Source of the DNA: JAYRSJ01 sp041920215
GTDB lineage: Bacteria; Pseudomonadota; Gammaproteobacteria; Burkholderiales; Burkholderiaceae_C
Length of the DNA stretch: 64,000 nucleotides
Assembly: GCA_041920215.1 (NCBI GenBank)
Contig: JAYRSJ010000012.1
Coordinates: 72,944-136,943 of the forward strand
Direction of reading: 5' to 3'
In this document: piece after piece, positions 42,404 to 51,647 of the stretch
Layout: the number at the start of each line of letters is the position of its first letter
Position numbering within the stretch: position 1 is the first letter of the stretch
Made by a program: the position numbers and the translations under genes
Notes under the pieces: generated by a model
Told to the model about the DNA's origin: nothing
What the model saw: only the letters and a program-made list of their open reading frames with translations
The model's database searches: none

Positions 42404-44125
42404 TCAGCCGCGCAGCGTGAAGTAGAAGCGCGCGCCGCGGCCGACCTCGGCCTCGGCCCAGATCTCGCCGCCGTGCCGATGGATCACCCGCCGCACCGAG
42501 GCCAGGCCCACGCCGGTGCCCTGGAAATCGCTGGCGCTGTGCAGGCGCTGGAAGACACCGAACAGGCGTTCGGCAAAGCGCATATCGAAGCCGGCGCCAT
42601 TGTCGGCCACCATATAGACCAGCTCGCCGCCCTGCTGCTGGCGCTCGAAGCGGATCTCGGCCACCTCGCATTTGCTGCTGTACTTCCAGGCATTGCCCAG
42701 CAGGTTCTCCAACACCATGCGCAACAGCGTCGGGTCCCCCTGCACCAGCAGATCGGGCTGGATCTGCAGCCTGACCTGACGCTCCGGCGCGCTGCGGCGC
42801 AGTTCCTCCAGCACCTGGCCGGCCAGCAGCGAGAGATTGACCGGCTGACGCTGCAACGGCTGGGCGCTCAGCTGGGTCAGCGACAGCAGCGCATCGATCA
42901 TGCTGTGCATGCGGGTCGCAGCCCCCATCACCCGGTCCAGATGGTCGTTGCCGACACGGTCCAGCAGGCGGCCGTAGTCCTCCTTCAGGATGCGCGCAAA
43001 GCCCTCGACCACCCGCAGCGGCGCCCGCAGATCATGCGAGACGGTGTAGCTGAAGGACTCCTGTTCGGCCCGGGCCAGCTCGGCCGCCTCCACCGCCAGC
43101 GTGGCCGGCATGCTGTCCAGCGCGCCTTGCGGCCACAGGCTCAGCAACCGCAGACCGCCGGGCGCCGCCGACAGGCACAGCCACCAGGGCCCGCAGGCCA
43201 GGCCCTCGGCGGCGGCCGGCGTCTGGGCCGCCAGGCGCACCTCCTCGGGCAGCATGTCCAGGCAGGCCAGCCAGGATTCGCCGCCCAGCTGATCCACCGG
43301 CCGACCCATCAGCTGGGCCGCCGCCCCATTGAGCGCCAGCAGCCGGGTGGCCGGCGCCGGCTCGGCGCTGAGTAGCCAGGCCGGCCCGGGCAACGACTGT
43401 ATCCAGCCGGTCAGGCGACCGTCATCGTCGCCAGCATCACGCGGCGGCAGCAGACCGGCGGCCTGCAGGTCGGCCGGTGCGGGGCTGGCCACCAGCGGCG
43501 CGACCTCCTCGCGCAGCGGTCTGGCGATGCCGCAGAAACCGTCGAAACGCCCCTGGCCATCGAAGCGCGCCTGAGCGCTGAGCAGCCAGTCGCCGGCGAA
43601 CTGCGCCGCCGGCCCCTGTTCCGGGCGGGCCCGCACCCGCAGCGCACTGAAGCCGCTGTGCTGCTGCAGCCGCTCCTGCAGCAGCGCGGCCGGCGCGTCG
43701 ACCAGCTCGAAACGCTCCCACAGCGCCTGGGTGGCCGCCAGGCCCACCCAGCTGGAGGCCGGCGCGGCCTGCGGTGCCTGCCAGCGCACCAGATGGTGCT
43801 GAGCATCGGTCTGCCACTGCCAGTCGGGACTGAGCTGGGCCCAGGCCTGCAGCTGGCCGCGCGAGTCGCGCAGCGCCTCGCCCAGTCGCTGTCGCGTCAG
43901 GCGCACGCCCAGCTGCCAGCCCAGCGCCACGCTGGCCAGCAGCAGTAGGCCGCTGAGCAGCGCGCCCAGCAGCAGCCAGGCCGCGCCGCCCAGACTCAGG
44001 CGTGCCGCAGGCCACAGCCACCACAGCAGCAACAGGGCCGCGAACCCGCCCAGCACCAGGATGGCGATCCAGGGCTTGCGACGCCGCCGCTGCGCAACTT
44101 CGGTGAGGCTTGTCATGCGCGGCAT
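42404..44125 (-). CDS. Membrane sensor histidine kinase
   Basis: A 573-residue kinase starting MPRMTSLTEVAQRRRRKPWI. Two closely spaced membrane spans (AILVLGGFAALLLLWWLW and LLLGALLSGLLLLASVALGW) leave almost no periplasmic loop. Next come a PAS-like region, a HisKA domain with YTVSHDLRAPLRVVEGFARI and a HATPase_c domain with NAWKYSSKCEVAEIRF and FQGTGVGLASVRRVIHRHGG. This resembles phytochrome-type kinases. A second start, MTSLTEV at 44116, is nine bases in; TACAAT lies seven bases before it, so 44116 may be a leaderless start. No response regulator is adjacent on this strand, and it is convergent with the ANTAR gene. Confidence 0.87.
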   Translation of the reverse strand: MPRMTSLTEVAQRRRRKPWIAILVLGGFAALLLLWWLWPAARLSLGGAAWLLLGALLSGLLLLASVALGWQLGVRLTRQRLGEALRDSRGQLQAWAQLSPDWQWQTDAQHHLVRWQAPQAAPASSWVGLAATQALWERFELVDAPAALLQERLQQHSGFSALRVRARPEQGPAAQFAGDWLLSAQARFDGQGRFDGFCGIARPLREEVAPLVASPAPADLQAAGLLPPRDAGDDDGRLTGWIQSLPGPAWLLSAEPAPATRLLALNGAAAQLMGRPVDQLGGESWLACLDMLPEEVRLAAQTPAAAEGLACGPWWLCLSAAPGGLRLLSLWPQGALDSMPATLAVEAAELARAEQESFSYTVSHDLRAPLRVVEGFARILKEDYGRLLDRVGNDHLDRVMGAATRMHSMIDALLSLTQLSAQPLQRQPVNLSLLAGQVLEELRRSAPERQVRLQIQPDLLVQGDPTLLRMVLENLLGNAWKYSSKCEVAEIRFERQQQGGELVYMVADNGAGFDMRFAERLFGVFQRLHSASDFQGTGVGLASVRRVIHRHGGEIWAEAEVGRGARFYFTLRG

Positions 44126-44158
44126 TGTATGTAGACGTTTCGCTGCGCCGGACGCGGC

Positions 44159-44185
44159 TCAAGCCCGCCTCCCGGCGGCCGATAA
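44159..44185 (+). promoter_or_regulatory. Sigma-28 (FliA) promoter of the hybrid kinase operon
   Basis: TCAAG, 14 bases, then GCCGATAA, a near-perfect FliA promoter. It lies 22 bases before the start chosen for the hybrid kinase at 44208 and would place transcription start at about 44192. This rules out the long upstream start at 44061 and the ATG at 44187. The same promoter form precedes flgM, cheY and motA. Confidence 0.8.
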
Positions 44186-44207
44186 GATGAGAGCGAAATC
44201 CCCACCG

Positions 44208-46718
44208 ATGCACGACGCGCCACCGCTTCCCACCGCCACGCCGGCCAGCCCCACGGGCGAGACGGCCGGAGACCCCCTGCCCGCCCTGCCCGGCAGCCTG
44301 ACGGCCGCCGATCTGCGCGCGCTGACCGACAGCCTGCCGCTGGGCCTGATCGTGATGGAGACCGTACAGTCGCGGGTGCTGCACCTCAACCACGAAGCCG
44401 AACGCCTGACCGGGCTGCGACGCGCACAGCTGCTGGGTCAGCCGGCGACCGAACAGCTGGGCGAGGCCCTGGCCGCCCTGTGCCAGCCGGCGCGCTGGCG
44501 CCTGCTGGCCGACAGCGCCGCCCACGCCTCGGGCGCGACGAGTGCCGCCCATGCCTCGACGGTCCGTGAGACCTTGCTGCTGCCCACGCCGCTGGGGCCA
44601 CGCTGGCTGCAGCTGCAGCGCAGCCTGATCGCCTGGTCGGGCCTGCGTCGGCCGGCCGGGCTGCTGAGCCTGCAGGATGTCAGCGCACAGCGCCAGCTGG
44701 AGCGTGCGCTGCAGGAAAGCGATGCGCGCTTTCGCGAGGTGACCGAGGCGGTGCGCGAATGCCTGTTCGTCACCACCGCGGGCTGGGACCGGCTGCACTA
44801 CAGCTCGCCGCTGCTGCTGGAGCTGCTGGGCGCCACGCCCATGGATCTGCGCGAAGGCCCCGCCCTGCTCGAGCAGCGTCTGCATCCGGACGACCGCGCC
44901 CTGTACGCGCGCCGGCTGCAGGCCCAGGCGCGCGGCGAAGCCAGCGATATGGTGCTGCGGCTGCGGCATGCCAGCCTCGGCTGGCGCTGGATGCGCATGC
45001 GCACCCGGCCCCAGCAGCACAGCAGCGGCCAGACGCTGATCTATGTGATCCTGGCCGACATCAGCGACGAGCATGAGCAGCACCGCGAGCTGGCCCGGGC
45101 CCGCGACTTGGCCGAGGCCGCCAGTCGCGCCAAGAGCGAGTTCATGGCCACGATGAGCCATGAGATCCGCACCCCGCTCAACGGCATGCTGGGCATGACC
45201 GAGCTGCTGCTGGGCAGCGCACTGCAGCCCGAGCAGCGCCGCCATGCCGAGTCGGCCCTGAGCTCGGCCCGGCAGCTGCTGCATCTGATCGAGGACGTGC
45301 TGGACTTCGCCGGTCTGCAGGCCGGCGAGACCCGGCTGCAGGCCCAGACCTACCAGCCGGCAGCGCTGGCGCGCGAAGCCCTGGCGGCGCTGAGTCTGGC
45401 CGCCGCGGCCAAGGGCGTGCTGCTGCAGCTGGACCTGGACCCGGCCCTGCCGGCCCAGGCCCAGGCCGATACCGGCAAGCTGCGCCAGGTGCTGGACGAG
45501 CTGCTGGACAACGCGCTGAAGTTCACCGCCCAGGGCCGCATCAGCCTGCAGCTGCGCCCCGAAGCACAAGCGGTCGGCGGCGTGCCGGGCCTGGTCTACC
45601 GGGTCCGCGACACCGGCATAGGCATAGACAGCCGGCTGCTGCCGCGCCTGTTCAGCCCCTTCACCCAGGGCAATGCCAGCCTGTCGCGGCCCTTTGGCGG
45701 CACCGGCATGGGCCTGGCCAAGGCCCAGGGCCTGGCGCGGCTGATGGGTGGCTCGCTGGCCTACTGTGGCGAGCCAGGCCCCGGCGCCTGCTTCGAGCTG
45801 CGCCTGCCGCTGCTGGCCCCTGCCCCGGGGAGCCCGGGCGCGCCCGCTGCGCCACCGGCACTGGGCCGCCAGGCCGATGTGCTGGTGGTAGACGATAACC
45901 AGGTCAACCAGGAGGTCTGCGCCGAGATGCTGCTGCGCCTGGGCTGCCGAGTGCAGATCTGCGACGACGGGCCGAGTGCGCTGCGTGCGATGTGCGCGCA
46001 GCGTTTCGACCTGGTGCTGATGGACATCCATATGCCGGGCATGGACGGCATGCAGACCCTGAGCGCCTTCCGCCGCGGCAACGATGCCGAACACACCTTC
46101 CTGTGCCCACCGACGACGCCGGTGATCGCGGTCACCGCCAACGCCCTGCGCGGTGACGAGCAGAAGCTGCGCCAGCATGGTTTCGATGACTATTTGGCAA
46201 AACCGCTGCGTCTGGAGGCCCTGCAAACCCTGCTGCTGCACTGGCTCGGGGGAGGCAATAATCCGAACCTGGTTGCCGCCCTGCCCGAGCCGGGTGACGC
46301 CTCCCTGTTTGCCACGCCCATGTCCGCCACACCTGCCTCGTCTGCCGCCCCCGCCGCACCGTCCGTCCTGGACGCGCAGGCGCTGGATCGTCTGCGCGAG
46401 CTGGACCCCAGCGGTGGCAACAAGCTGCTGGAGCGGGTGATCAACGCCTATCTGCGCTCGCTGGAGCGCCTGCTGCCCGAGCTGGCCCAGGCGCGGCAGG
46501 CCGGCATGGACCTCGGCACGGTGCGCCATGTGACGCACACGCTGAAGTCTTCGTCGGCCAGTCTGGGCGCCCTCACGCTATCGCAGCGCTGTGCCGAAAT
46601 CGAGACGATGGCGCGCAACGGGCAGACCGAGGGCTTGGACAATCTGCTGGACGCCATGCATGATGAGCTCGCCCTGGTGCGCCAGGCACTGAACGAATTG
46701 ATCGCCCCTCCGCAATGA
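44208..46718 (+). CDS. Hybrid sensor histidine kinase with receiver and HPt
   Basis: An 836-residue soluble multidomain kinase starting MHDAPPLPTATPASPTGETA. In order it has two PAS-like modules (about residues 40-290), HisKA with phosphoacceptor H318 (ATMSHEIRTPLNGMLGMTEL), HATPase_c (GTGMGLAKAQGL region), a receiver with phospho-accepting D606 (LVLMDIHMPGMDG) and a C-terminal HPt with H777 (HVTHTLKSSSASLG). A His-Asp-His relay inside one protein should pass phosphate to a separate receiver. The next gene, overlapping by four bases, is a REC-GGDEF-EAL protein. A FliA promoter lies directly upstream. Confidence 0.9.
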   Translation: MHDAPPLPTATPASPTGETAGDPLPALPGSLTAADLRALTDSLPLGLIVMETVQSRVLHLNHEAERLTGLRRAQLLGQPATEQLGEALAALCQPARWRLLADSAAHASGATSAAHASTVRETLLLPTPLGPRWLQLQRSLIAWSGLRRPAGLLSLQDVSAQRQLERALQESDARFREVTEAVRECLFVTTAGWDRLHYSSPLLLELLGATPMDLREGPALLEQRLHPDDRALYARRLQAQARGEASDMVLRLRHASLGWRWMRMRTRPQQHSSGQTLIYVILADISDEHEQHRELARARDLAEAASRAKSEFMATMSHEIRTPLNGMLGMTELLLGSALQPEQRRHAESALSSARQLLHLIEDVLDFAGLQAGETRLQAQTYQPAALAREALAALSLAAAAKGVLLQLDLDPALPAQAQADTGKLRQVLDELLDNALKFTAQGRISLQLRPEAQAVGGVPGLVYRVRDTGIGIDSRLLPRLFSPFTQGNASLSRPFGGTGMGLAKAQGLARLMGGSLAYCGEPGPGACFELRLPLLAPAPGSPGAPAAPPALGRQADVLVVDDNQVNQEVCAEMLLRLGCRVQICDDGPSALRAMCAQRFDLVLMDIHMPGMDGMQTLSAFRRGNDAEHTFLCPPTTPVIAVTANALRGDEQKLRQHGFDDYLAKPLRLEALQTLLLHWLGGGNNPNLVAALPEPGDASLFATPMSATPASSAAPAAPSVLDAQALDRLRELDPSGGNKLLERVINAYLRSLERLLPELAQARQAGMDLGTVRHVTHTLKSSSASLGALTLSQRCAEIETMARNGQTEGLDNLLDAMHDELALVRQALNELIAPPQ

Positions 46719-48967
46719 CCGCAGCGAGCCCCAACCTCGACACCGACCTGCCCGAACAGCCGCGGGTGCTGCTCGTCGACGACGACGAGGTGAATCTGCT
46801 GCTGACGGCAATTGCGCTGCGCGAGCGCGGCTTCGACATCACCGAGGCCACCGGCGGCGAAGAGGCGCTGCGCATGATCGCCGAGTGGAGCCCCGACATC
46901 ATCGTGCTGGACGCGATGATGCCCGAGCCCGACGGCTTCGAGACCTGCCGCCGCCTGCGCGAGATGCCGGGCTTCGAGTCGGTGCCGGTGCTGATGCTGA
47001 CCGGCCTGGACGACGATGCCTCGATCAATCGCGCCTACCAGGTGGGTGCCACCGACTTCTTCGTCAAGTCCACGCAGTGGAGCCTGCTGTCAGGCCGCCT
47101 GCGCTATCTGCTGCGCAGCTCGCGCACCCGCATCGAGCTGGAGCGCAGCAAGGCTCGCCTGGCGCGGGCGCAAGACCTGGCCCGCATGGGCAGCTTCGAG
47201 TGGCATCGCGGTTCAGGCGGTTTCAAGCTGGCGGCCGAGGCGCTGCGGGTCTTCGGTCTGGGCCTGCACGAGTCGCTGGACTTCATCGGCGCGATGCGCA
47301 TGGTGCCGCGCGAGGAGCGCAAGCTCTTCCTGCACCTGCTGCGCGATGTGATCGCGCACAACTCGGTGCTGGTGACCGATCTGGCGGTCACGCTGCTGGA
47401 CGGGCGCCAGCGCGTCATCCACATCGAGGCCGAGCCCGAGTTCAACGAGCATGGCAATGCCTGCGGCTACACCGGCGTGCTGCAGGATGTGACCGACCGC
47501 CGCATGGCCGAGGACAAGATCCGCCAGCTGGCCAACTTCGACGCCCTCACCGGCCTGCCGAACCGCCGCCAGCTGATCTGGCGGGCCGAGCGTGCGATCG
47601 AGCAGGCGCGCCGCATGGGCCATGAGGTGGGCCTGCTGCTGATCGATCTGGACCGTTTCAAGGTCATCAACGATACGCTGGGCCATGCCGCCGGCGACGA
47701 GCTGCTGATCGAGGTAGGCCGGCGCCTGCGCGGCTGCGTGCGCCATTCCGACCAGGTCATCGAGGGCATGCTGGAATCGGTCGGTGGCCGCTCCCACCGC
47801 ACGCTGGAGGCGGTAGGTCGGCTGGGCGGCGACGAGTTCGTGGCCCTGCTGCCCGAGGTGGTCGACGAGCGTGACGCCGAGCGGGTGGCCGAGCGGGTGC
47901 TGGAAGCGCTGCGCGAGCCCATCTTCATCGCCGGCCAGGAATGCTTCGTCACCGCCAGCGTGGGCATCGCGCTGTACCCGCGCGACGGCCTGACCATGGC
48001 CGACCTGCTGCGCAACTCCGACGTCGCGATGTACGCGGTCAAGAGCCAGGGCCGCAACTCGATGGCCCTGTACACGCCCCAGCTCTCCGGCCGCGGCCGC
48101 GAGAACCTGGAGCTGGAGAGCGCGCTGCACAAGGCCATCGAGCGCGGCGAACTGGTGCTGCACTACCAGCCCAAGATCGATGTGCGCGCCGCCCGCATGG
48201 TGGGCGCCGAGGCGCTGATGCGCTGGCAGCGCGGCAACACCCTGGTGCCGCCCGGCGACTTCATTCCGCTGGCCGAGGAGACCGGCCTGATCGTGCCGCT
48301 GTCCGAATGGGCGCTGAAGGAGGCGGCCCGCCAGGCCAAGGTCTGGCAGCTGAACTTCGGCTTCTCCGATTCGATCGCGGTCAATCTGCCGAACCGCCTG
48401 TTCGAGCGCTCGGACCTGGTCGAGCACATCCACCAATGCGTCAGTGCCTATGGCGTGCCGCACCGCGCGATCCAGCTTGAGATCACCGAGACCGGGCTGA
48501 TGAAGGATCTGCAGAACGTGATCCCGGCCCTGCACCGTCTGAACGAGGTCGGGGTCGAGATCTCGATCGATGACTTCGGCACCGGCTATTCGTCGCTGGC
48601 CTATCTGACCACGCTGCCGATCTCGGAGGTGAAGATCGACCGCAGCTTTGTGCGCGACCTGGGCATCACGCCGCAGAGCTCGGCCGTCGTCACGGCCATC
48701 ATCGCGCTGGCCCGCTCTCTGGGCCTGCGGGTGATCGCCGAGGGCGTCGAGACCCTGCGCCAGATGGAGGTGCTGCATCGCCTGGGCTGCTCGGTGATGC
48801 AGGGCTTTCTGTTCAGCAAGCCGCTGCCGCCCGACGAGCTGGAGCGCTGGCTGGCGCAGACCGTGCTGCCGCGCAAGGCGCCCTGGATCGTCCAGGCCCA
48901 GCTGGACGAGGCCGACACCGTCAACGAGATCAGCGCCACCGGCCGGCCCTTCGGCAAGCTGCGCTGA
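46715..48967 (+). CDS. REC-PAS-GGDEF-EAL c-di-GMP regulator
   Basis: A 750-residue protein starting MTAASPNLDTDLPEQPRVLL. It has a receiver with D66 (IIVLDAMMPEPDG), a PAS module, GGDEF at residues 371-375 (RLGGDEFVALL) and an EAL domain (GAEALMRW, LEITETGLM, DDFGTGYSSLAY, EVKIDRSFV, MQGFLFSKPL). The EAL catalytic residues look complete, so phosphodiesterase activity is likely. GGDEF is also intact, but an insertion of about 18 residues (IEGMLESVGGRSHRTLEA) separates the RHSD I-site-like block from GGDEF. This could weaken product inhibition. The ATG overlaps the hybrid kinase stop (ATGA), making it the likely phosphate acceptor. Confidence 0.92.
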   Translation: MTAASPNLDTDLPEQPRVLLVDDDEVNLLLTAIALRERGFDITEATGGEEALRMIAEWSPDIIVLDAMMPEPDGFETCRRLREMPGFESVPVLMLTGLDDDASINRAYQVGATDFFVKSTQWSLLSGRLRYLLRSSRTRIELERSKARLARAQDLARMGSFEWHRGSGGFKLAAEALRVFGLGLHESLDFIGAMRMVPREERKLFLHLLRDVIAHNSVLVTDLAVTLLDGRQRVIHIEAEPEFNEHGNACGYTGVLQDVTDRRMAEDKIRQLANFDALTGLPNRRQLIWRAERAIEQARRMGHEVGLLLIDLDRFKVINDTLGHAAGDELLIEVGRRLRGCVRHSDQVIEGMLESVGGRSHRTLEAVGRLGGDEFVALLPEVVDERDAERVAERVLEALREPIFIAGQECFVTASVGIALYPRDGLTMADLLRNSDVAMYAVKSQGRNSMALYTPQLSGRGRENLELESALHKAIERGELVLHYQPKIDVRAARMVGAEALMRWQRGNTLVPPGDFIPLAEETGLIVPLSEWALKEAARQAKVWQLNFGFSDSIAVNLPNRLFERSDLVEHIHQCVSAYGVPHRAIQLEITETGLMKDLQNVIPALHRLNEVGVEISIDDFGTGYSSLAYLTTLPISEVKIDRSFVRDLGITPQSSAVVTAIIALARSLGLRVIAEGVETLRQMEVLHRLGCSVMQGFLFSKPLPPDELERWLAQTVLPRKAPWIVQAQLDEADTVNEISATGRPFGKLR

Positions 48968-48993
48968 GCGGACTCAAACAACGGCCCCATTGC

Positions 48994-50910
48994 ATGGACG
49001 AGCAGCGCCGCCCCCCTCCGCCCAAGCCCGCCGCCGGCCAACCGCCCGCCACCATTGCCAAGGCCGCGCTGCGCCGCCTGGCCCTCGCCAAGCAGGAGCC
49101 CACGCCCGAGAACTACGCGGCCGCCTATGCGGCCGAGGCCGGCACGAGCGCGGCGGCATCCGCCGCTGGCGCCGCCCTGCCCGAGCGCGCCCAGGCCCTG
49201 CTGAGCCGACTGCTGAGCCTGGGCGTTAGCGATCCGGCGCAGCGCCAGGAGCTGGCAGCGCTGCTGCGCGATGCACGCTGGGACGAGGCGCTGCGCCGCG
49301 TCGAGCGCCTGGCCCAGGAGGCCGGGCCCGGCGCCCAGGCTGAGGCCATGGCCCAGGCGATAGAGCGCCTGGTGCGCGGCCTGGAGCGTGGCGGCCGCCA
49401 ATGGACGGTGGCGCGCAAGAAGGACGGGCTGCAGCGGGTGCTGGAGGGCAATCGCAGCGATCCGCAGCGCCTGCTCAGGCGCATGCAGCAGCTGGTGGCC
49501 AGCTGGGACAGCGATGTGGCCGATGCCCATATCGACACCACGCTGGACGAGGCCGAGGAAGAAGCCGGCGGCCGGCCCAGCCAGTTCTTCTCGGACAGCG
49601 AGTTCGCGGCCGAGCTGGAGACCCGGGCCGCCGATCTGCCTGCTGCGGCAGCGCCGGGCAACGATCCGCAGGCCTGGCGCGAAATCGGCCGCAGCCTGCA
49701 GGGCACGGTCGCCCACGCCCTGCACCCCGGCGCCAGCCCCCAGCCGCCCGAGGCCCTGGTCAGCGACCTGATCACCGAGCTGGGCGAGGCGCAGCGCGCG
49801 CTGCAGCTGGGGCCCGCCACGCCCGAGCGGGCCTTGCAGATCGAGGCCCTGTGCCAGCGCGCCCGCCGCCTGCTGGACCACCGCCAGCATCTGTTCGGCG
49901 AGATGGGTCAGCTGTGCCGCGAGCTGAGTGCCAGCCTGGTCGATCTGGCCGAGGACGACTCCTGGGCACGCGGCCAGTGCGAGGCGATGAACAACACGCT
50001 GGAGCAAGGACTGTCGGCGCGCGGGGTGCGCAGCGTCGCCGAGCTGCTGCATGGCACCCGAGAGCGCCAGCGCCAGCTGCGCGAGGAGCGCCGGCTGGCA
50101 CGCGACTCGCTGAAGTCCCTGATCCACCGCATGCTGGCCGAGCTGGGCGAGCTGGGCGCCCATACCGACCGCTTCCAGCACAGCGTGGGCCGCTATGCCG
50201 AGGTGATCGAGAAGGCCGATTCGCTGGAAAGCCTGACCGGCGTGGTGCGCGAGATGGTCGAGGATGCCCGCAGCGTGCAGGTGCTGGTACGCGACACGCA
50301 GACCCGGCTGAGCAACGAACATGAGCGCGCCAGCGACCTGAGCCGGCGCGTCAACGAACTGGAGGGCGAACTGCGCAAGCTCTCCAACGAGGTACAGACC
50401 GACCAGCTCACCCAGATCGCCAACCGGCGCGGCCTGATCGCAGCCTTCGGCATCGAGCAGAGCAAGCTGGAGCGCGGCGAGGCCCAGCCCTCGCAGACCG
50501 GTCAACCGACCAGCAATCTGGCCCTTGCGCTGCTGGACATCGACAACTTCAAGAAGCTCAACGACACGCTGGGCCATGCCGCCGGCGATACCGCGCTGAA
50601 GTCGCTGGCGCAGCAGGTCAGCGCCCTGCTGCGCCCCGGCGACCTGATGGCTCGCTACGGCGGCGAGGAGTTCGTGCTGATGCTGCCTGGCACACCGCTG
50701 GACGAGGCACAGGCCGTGCTGACCCGGCTGCAGCGTGCGCTGACCAAGGCCCTTTTCATGCACGAGGGCAAGGACGTGTTCGTGACCTTCTCGGCCGGCG
50801 TTACCCTCTACCGTTCCGGCGAAACGCTGGAAGCCGCGCTGGACCGCGCCGATGTGGCGCTGTACGAGGCCAAGCACACCGGCAAGAACAGGGCTTGTGT
50901 GGCGCCTTGA
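48994..50910 (+). CDS. Diguanylate cyclase with long N-terminal region
   Basis: A 638-residue soluble protein starting MDEQRRPPPPKPAAGQPPAT. The N-terminal ALRRLALAKQEPTPENYAAA segment is common in a group of diguanylate cyclases. A long helical middle follows, with a coiled-coil around HERASDLSRRVNELEGELRK. The GGDEF domain has GGEEF at about residues 556-560 (ARYGGEEFVLMLPG) with RPGD five residues before, a canonical RxxD inhibitory site. It should make c-di-GMP and be product-inhibited. It lies 26 bases after the REC-GGDEF-EAL gene, so it is probably the third gene of the FliA-driven operon. Confidence 0.92.
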   Translation: MDEQRRPPPPKPAAGQPPATIAKAALRRLALAKQEPTPENYAAAYAAEAGTSAAASAAGAALPERAQALLSRLLSLGVSDPAQRQELAALLRDARWDEALRRVERLAQEAGPGAQAEAMAQAIERLVRGLERGGRQWTVARKKDGLQRVLEGNRSDPQRLLRRMQQLVASWDSDVADAHIDTTLDEAEEEAGGRPSQFFSDSEFAAELETRAADLPAAAAPGNDPQAWREIGRSLQGTVAHALHPGASPQPPEALVSDLITELGEAQRALQLGPATPERALQIEALCQRARRLLDHRQHLFGEMGQLCRELSASLVDLAEDDSWARGQCEAMNNTLEQGLSARGVRSVAELLHGTRERQRQLREERRLARDSLKSLIHRMLAELGELGAHTDRFQHSVGRYAEVIEKADSLESLTGVVREMVEDARSVQVLVRDTQTRLSNEHERASDLSRRVNELEGELRKLSNEVQTDQLTQIANRRGLIAAFGIEQSKLERGEAQPSQTGQPTSNLALALLDIDNFKKLNDTLGHAAGDTALKSLAQQVSALLRPGDLMARYGGEEFVLMLPGTPLDEAQAVLTRLQRALTKALFMHEGKDVFVTFSAGVTLYRSGETLEAALDRADVALYEAKHTGKNRACVAP

Positions 50911-50956
50911 GACGCCGAACTGCCGGCGCCCGCCGCAGAGCGCGGCACGTTGCGCC

Positions 50957-51496
50957 TCAGGCCCCCACCACCCGCCCGGCCGCCCATTTCATCGCCGGCC
51001 AGGCGGCCCGGCGGACGGTCAGCGAGACGAGCGCGATCACCGTGCCGATCAGCACCGGCAGGATGGGACCGAAGGTCCACGCCATGCCCATGACGAAACC
51101 CAGCAGGTACTCGGCGCGGTAGACCGGCAGCGCGATGGCACCGAGCAGTATGGCGGCCAGCACCAGCGCGGCGTGGTCGGAGCTGCCCAGGCTGAAGGCC
51201 AGCGACAGGACCAGGCCTGCCGCGGCGGCACCCAGTGCCGCCGTCAGCACCGCGCGCCGGGCCGGGCCCGTGCCGGCGCGACGCAGAAACCGACCGGACA
51301 GCAGCCATGCCAGCGCGGGCAGTGCGAGCAGCCCCCAACCGTTGGAGACCGACGGCAATGCCGGATCGGCAAGCAGGTGGTGGCTGACGATGCCGCCGTG
51401 CGCCCACTGCCAGGCAAGATGCGCCAACTCAAATGCAGCGACAAACAGCGTCAGCAGCCAGCGGAAGCGGACAGCGTCGGTGGCGGAGTTCGGCAT
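50957..51496 (-). CDS. Multi-pass membrane protein, unknown
   Basis: A 179-residue protein starting MPNSATDAVRFRWLLTLFVA. Five hydrophobic segments are visible, among them GWGLLALPALAWLLSGRFL, AVLTAALGAAAAGLVLSLAF, AALVLAAILLGAIALPVY and TFGPILPVLIGTVIALVSL. No recognisable family. A TTG eleven codons upstream is a possible longer start with a Pro-rich leader. It is convergent with the diguanylate cyclase and divergent from the NTF2-like gene. Confidence 0.7.
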   Translation of the reverse strand: MPNSATDAVRFRWLLTLFVAAFELAHLAWQWAHGGIVSHHLLADPALPSVSNGWGLLALPALAWLLSGRFLRRAGTGPARRAVLTAALGAAAAGLVLSLAFSLGSSDHAALVLAAILLGAIALPVYRAEYLLGFVMGMAWTFGPILPVLIGTVIALVSLTVRRAAWPAMKWAAGRVVGA

Positions 51497-51647
51497 CGGA
51501 GGTTCCGGTGGTGGTGGAGATTGCGTCAAGGATACCGAGCGTCACCGTTGTCGCGAGGCGGACGCGACAGGACGCATAAAGCGTGGAATGAACGGGCACG
51601 AGCTACCGGATGGGCGGCAGAGCGCCCGGCACGCTAGAGTCCGCGGG

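Noticed and set aside
44061..44207. Longer N-terminus for the hybrid kinase from 44061
   Set aside because: The start would lie upstream of the FliA promoter and inside the divergent kinase region; 44208 lies downstream of the expected transcription start.
43437..46538. 1033-codon antisense open frame opposite the hybrid kinase
   Set aside because: The protein is a run of Gln/Arg/Gly-rich sequence without domains; the plus-strand kinase has complete HisKA, HATPase, REC and HPt motifs.
48601..50877. 758-codon antisense open frame opposite the diguanylate cyclase
   Set aside because: Same reasoning: the plus strand has a full GGDEF domain; the antisense frame shows no family resemblance.
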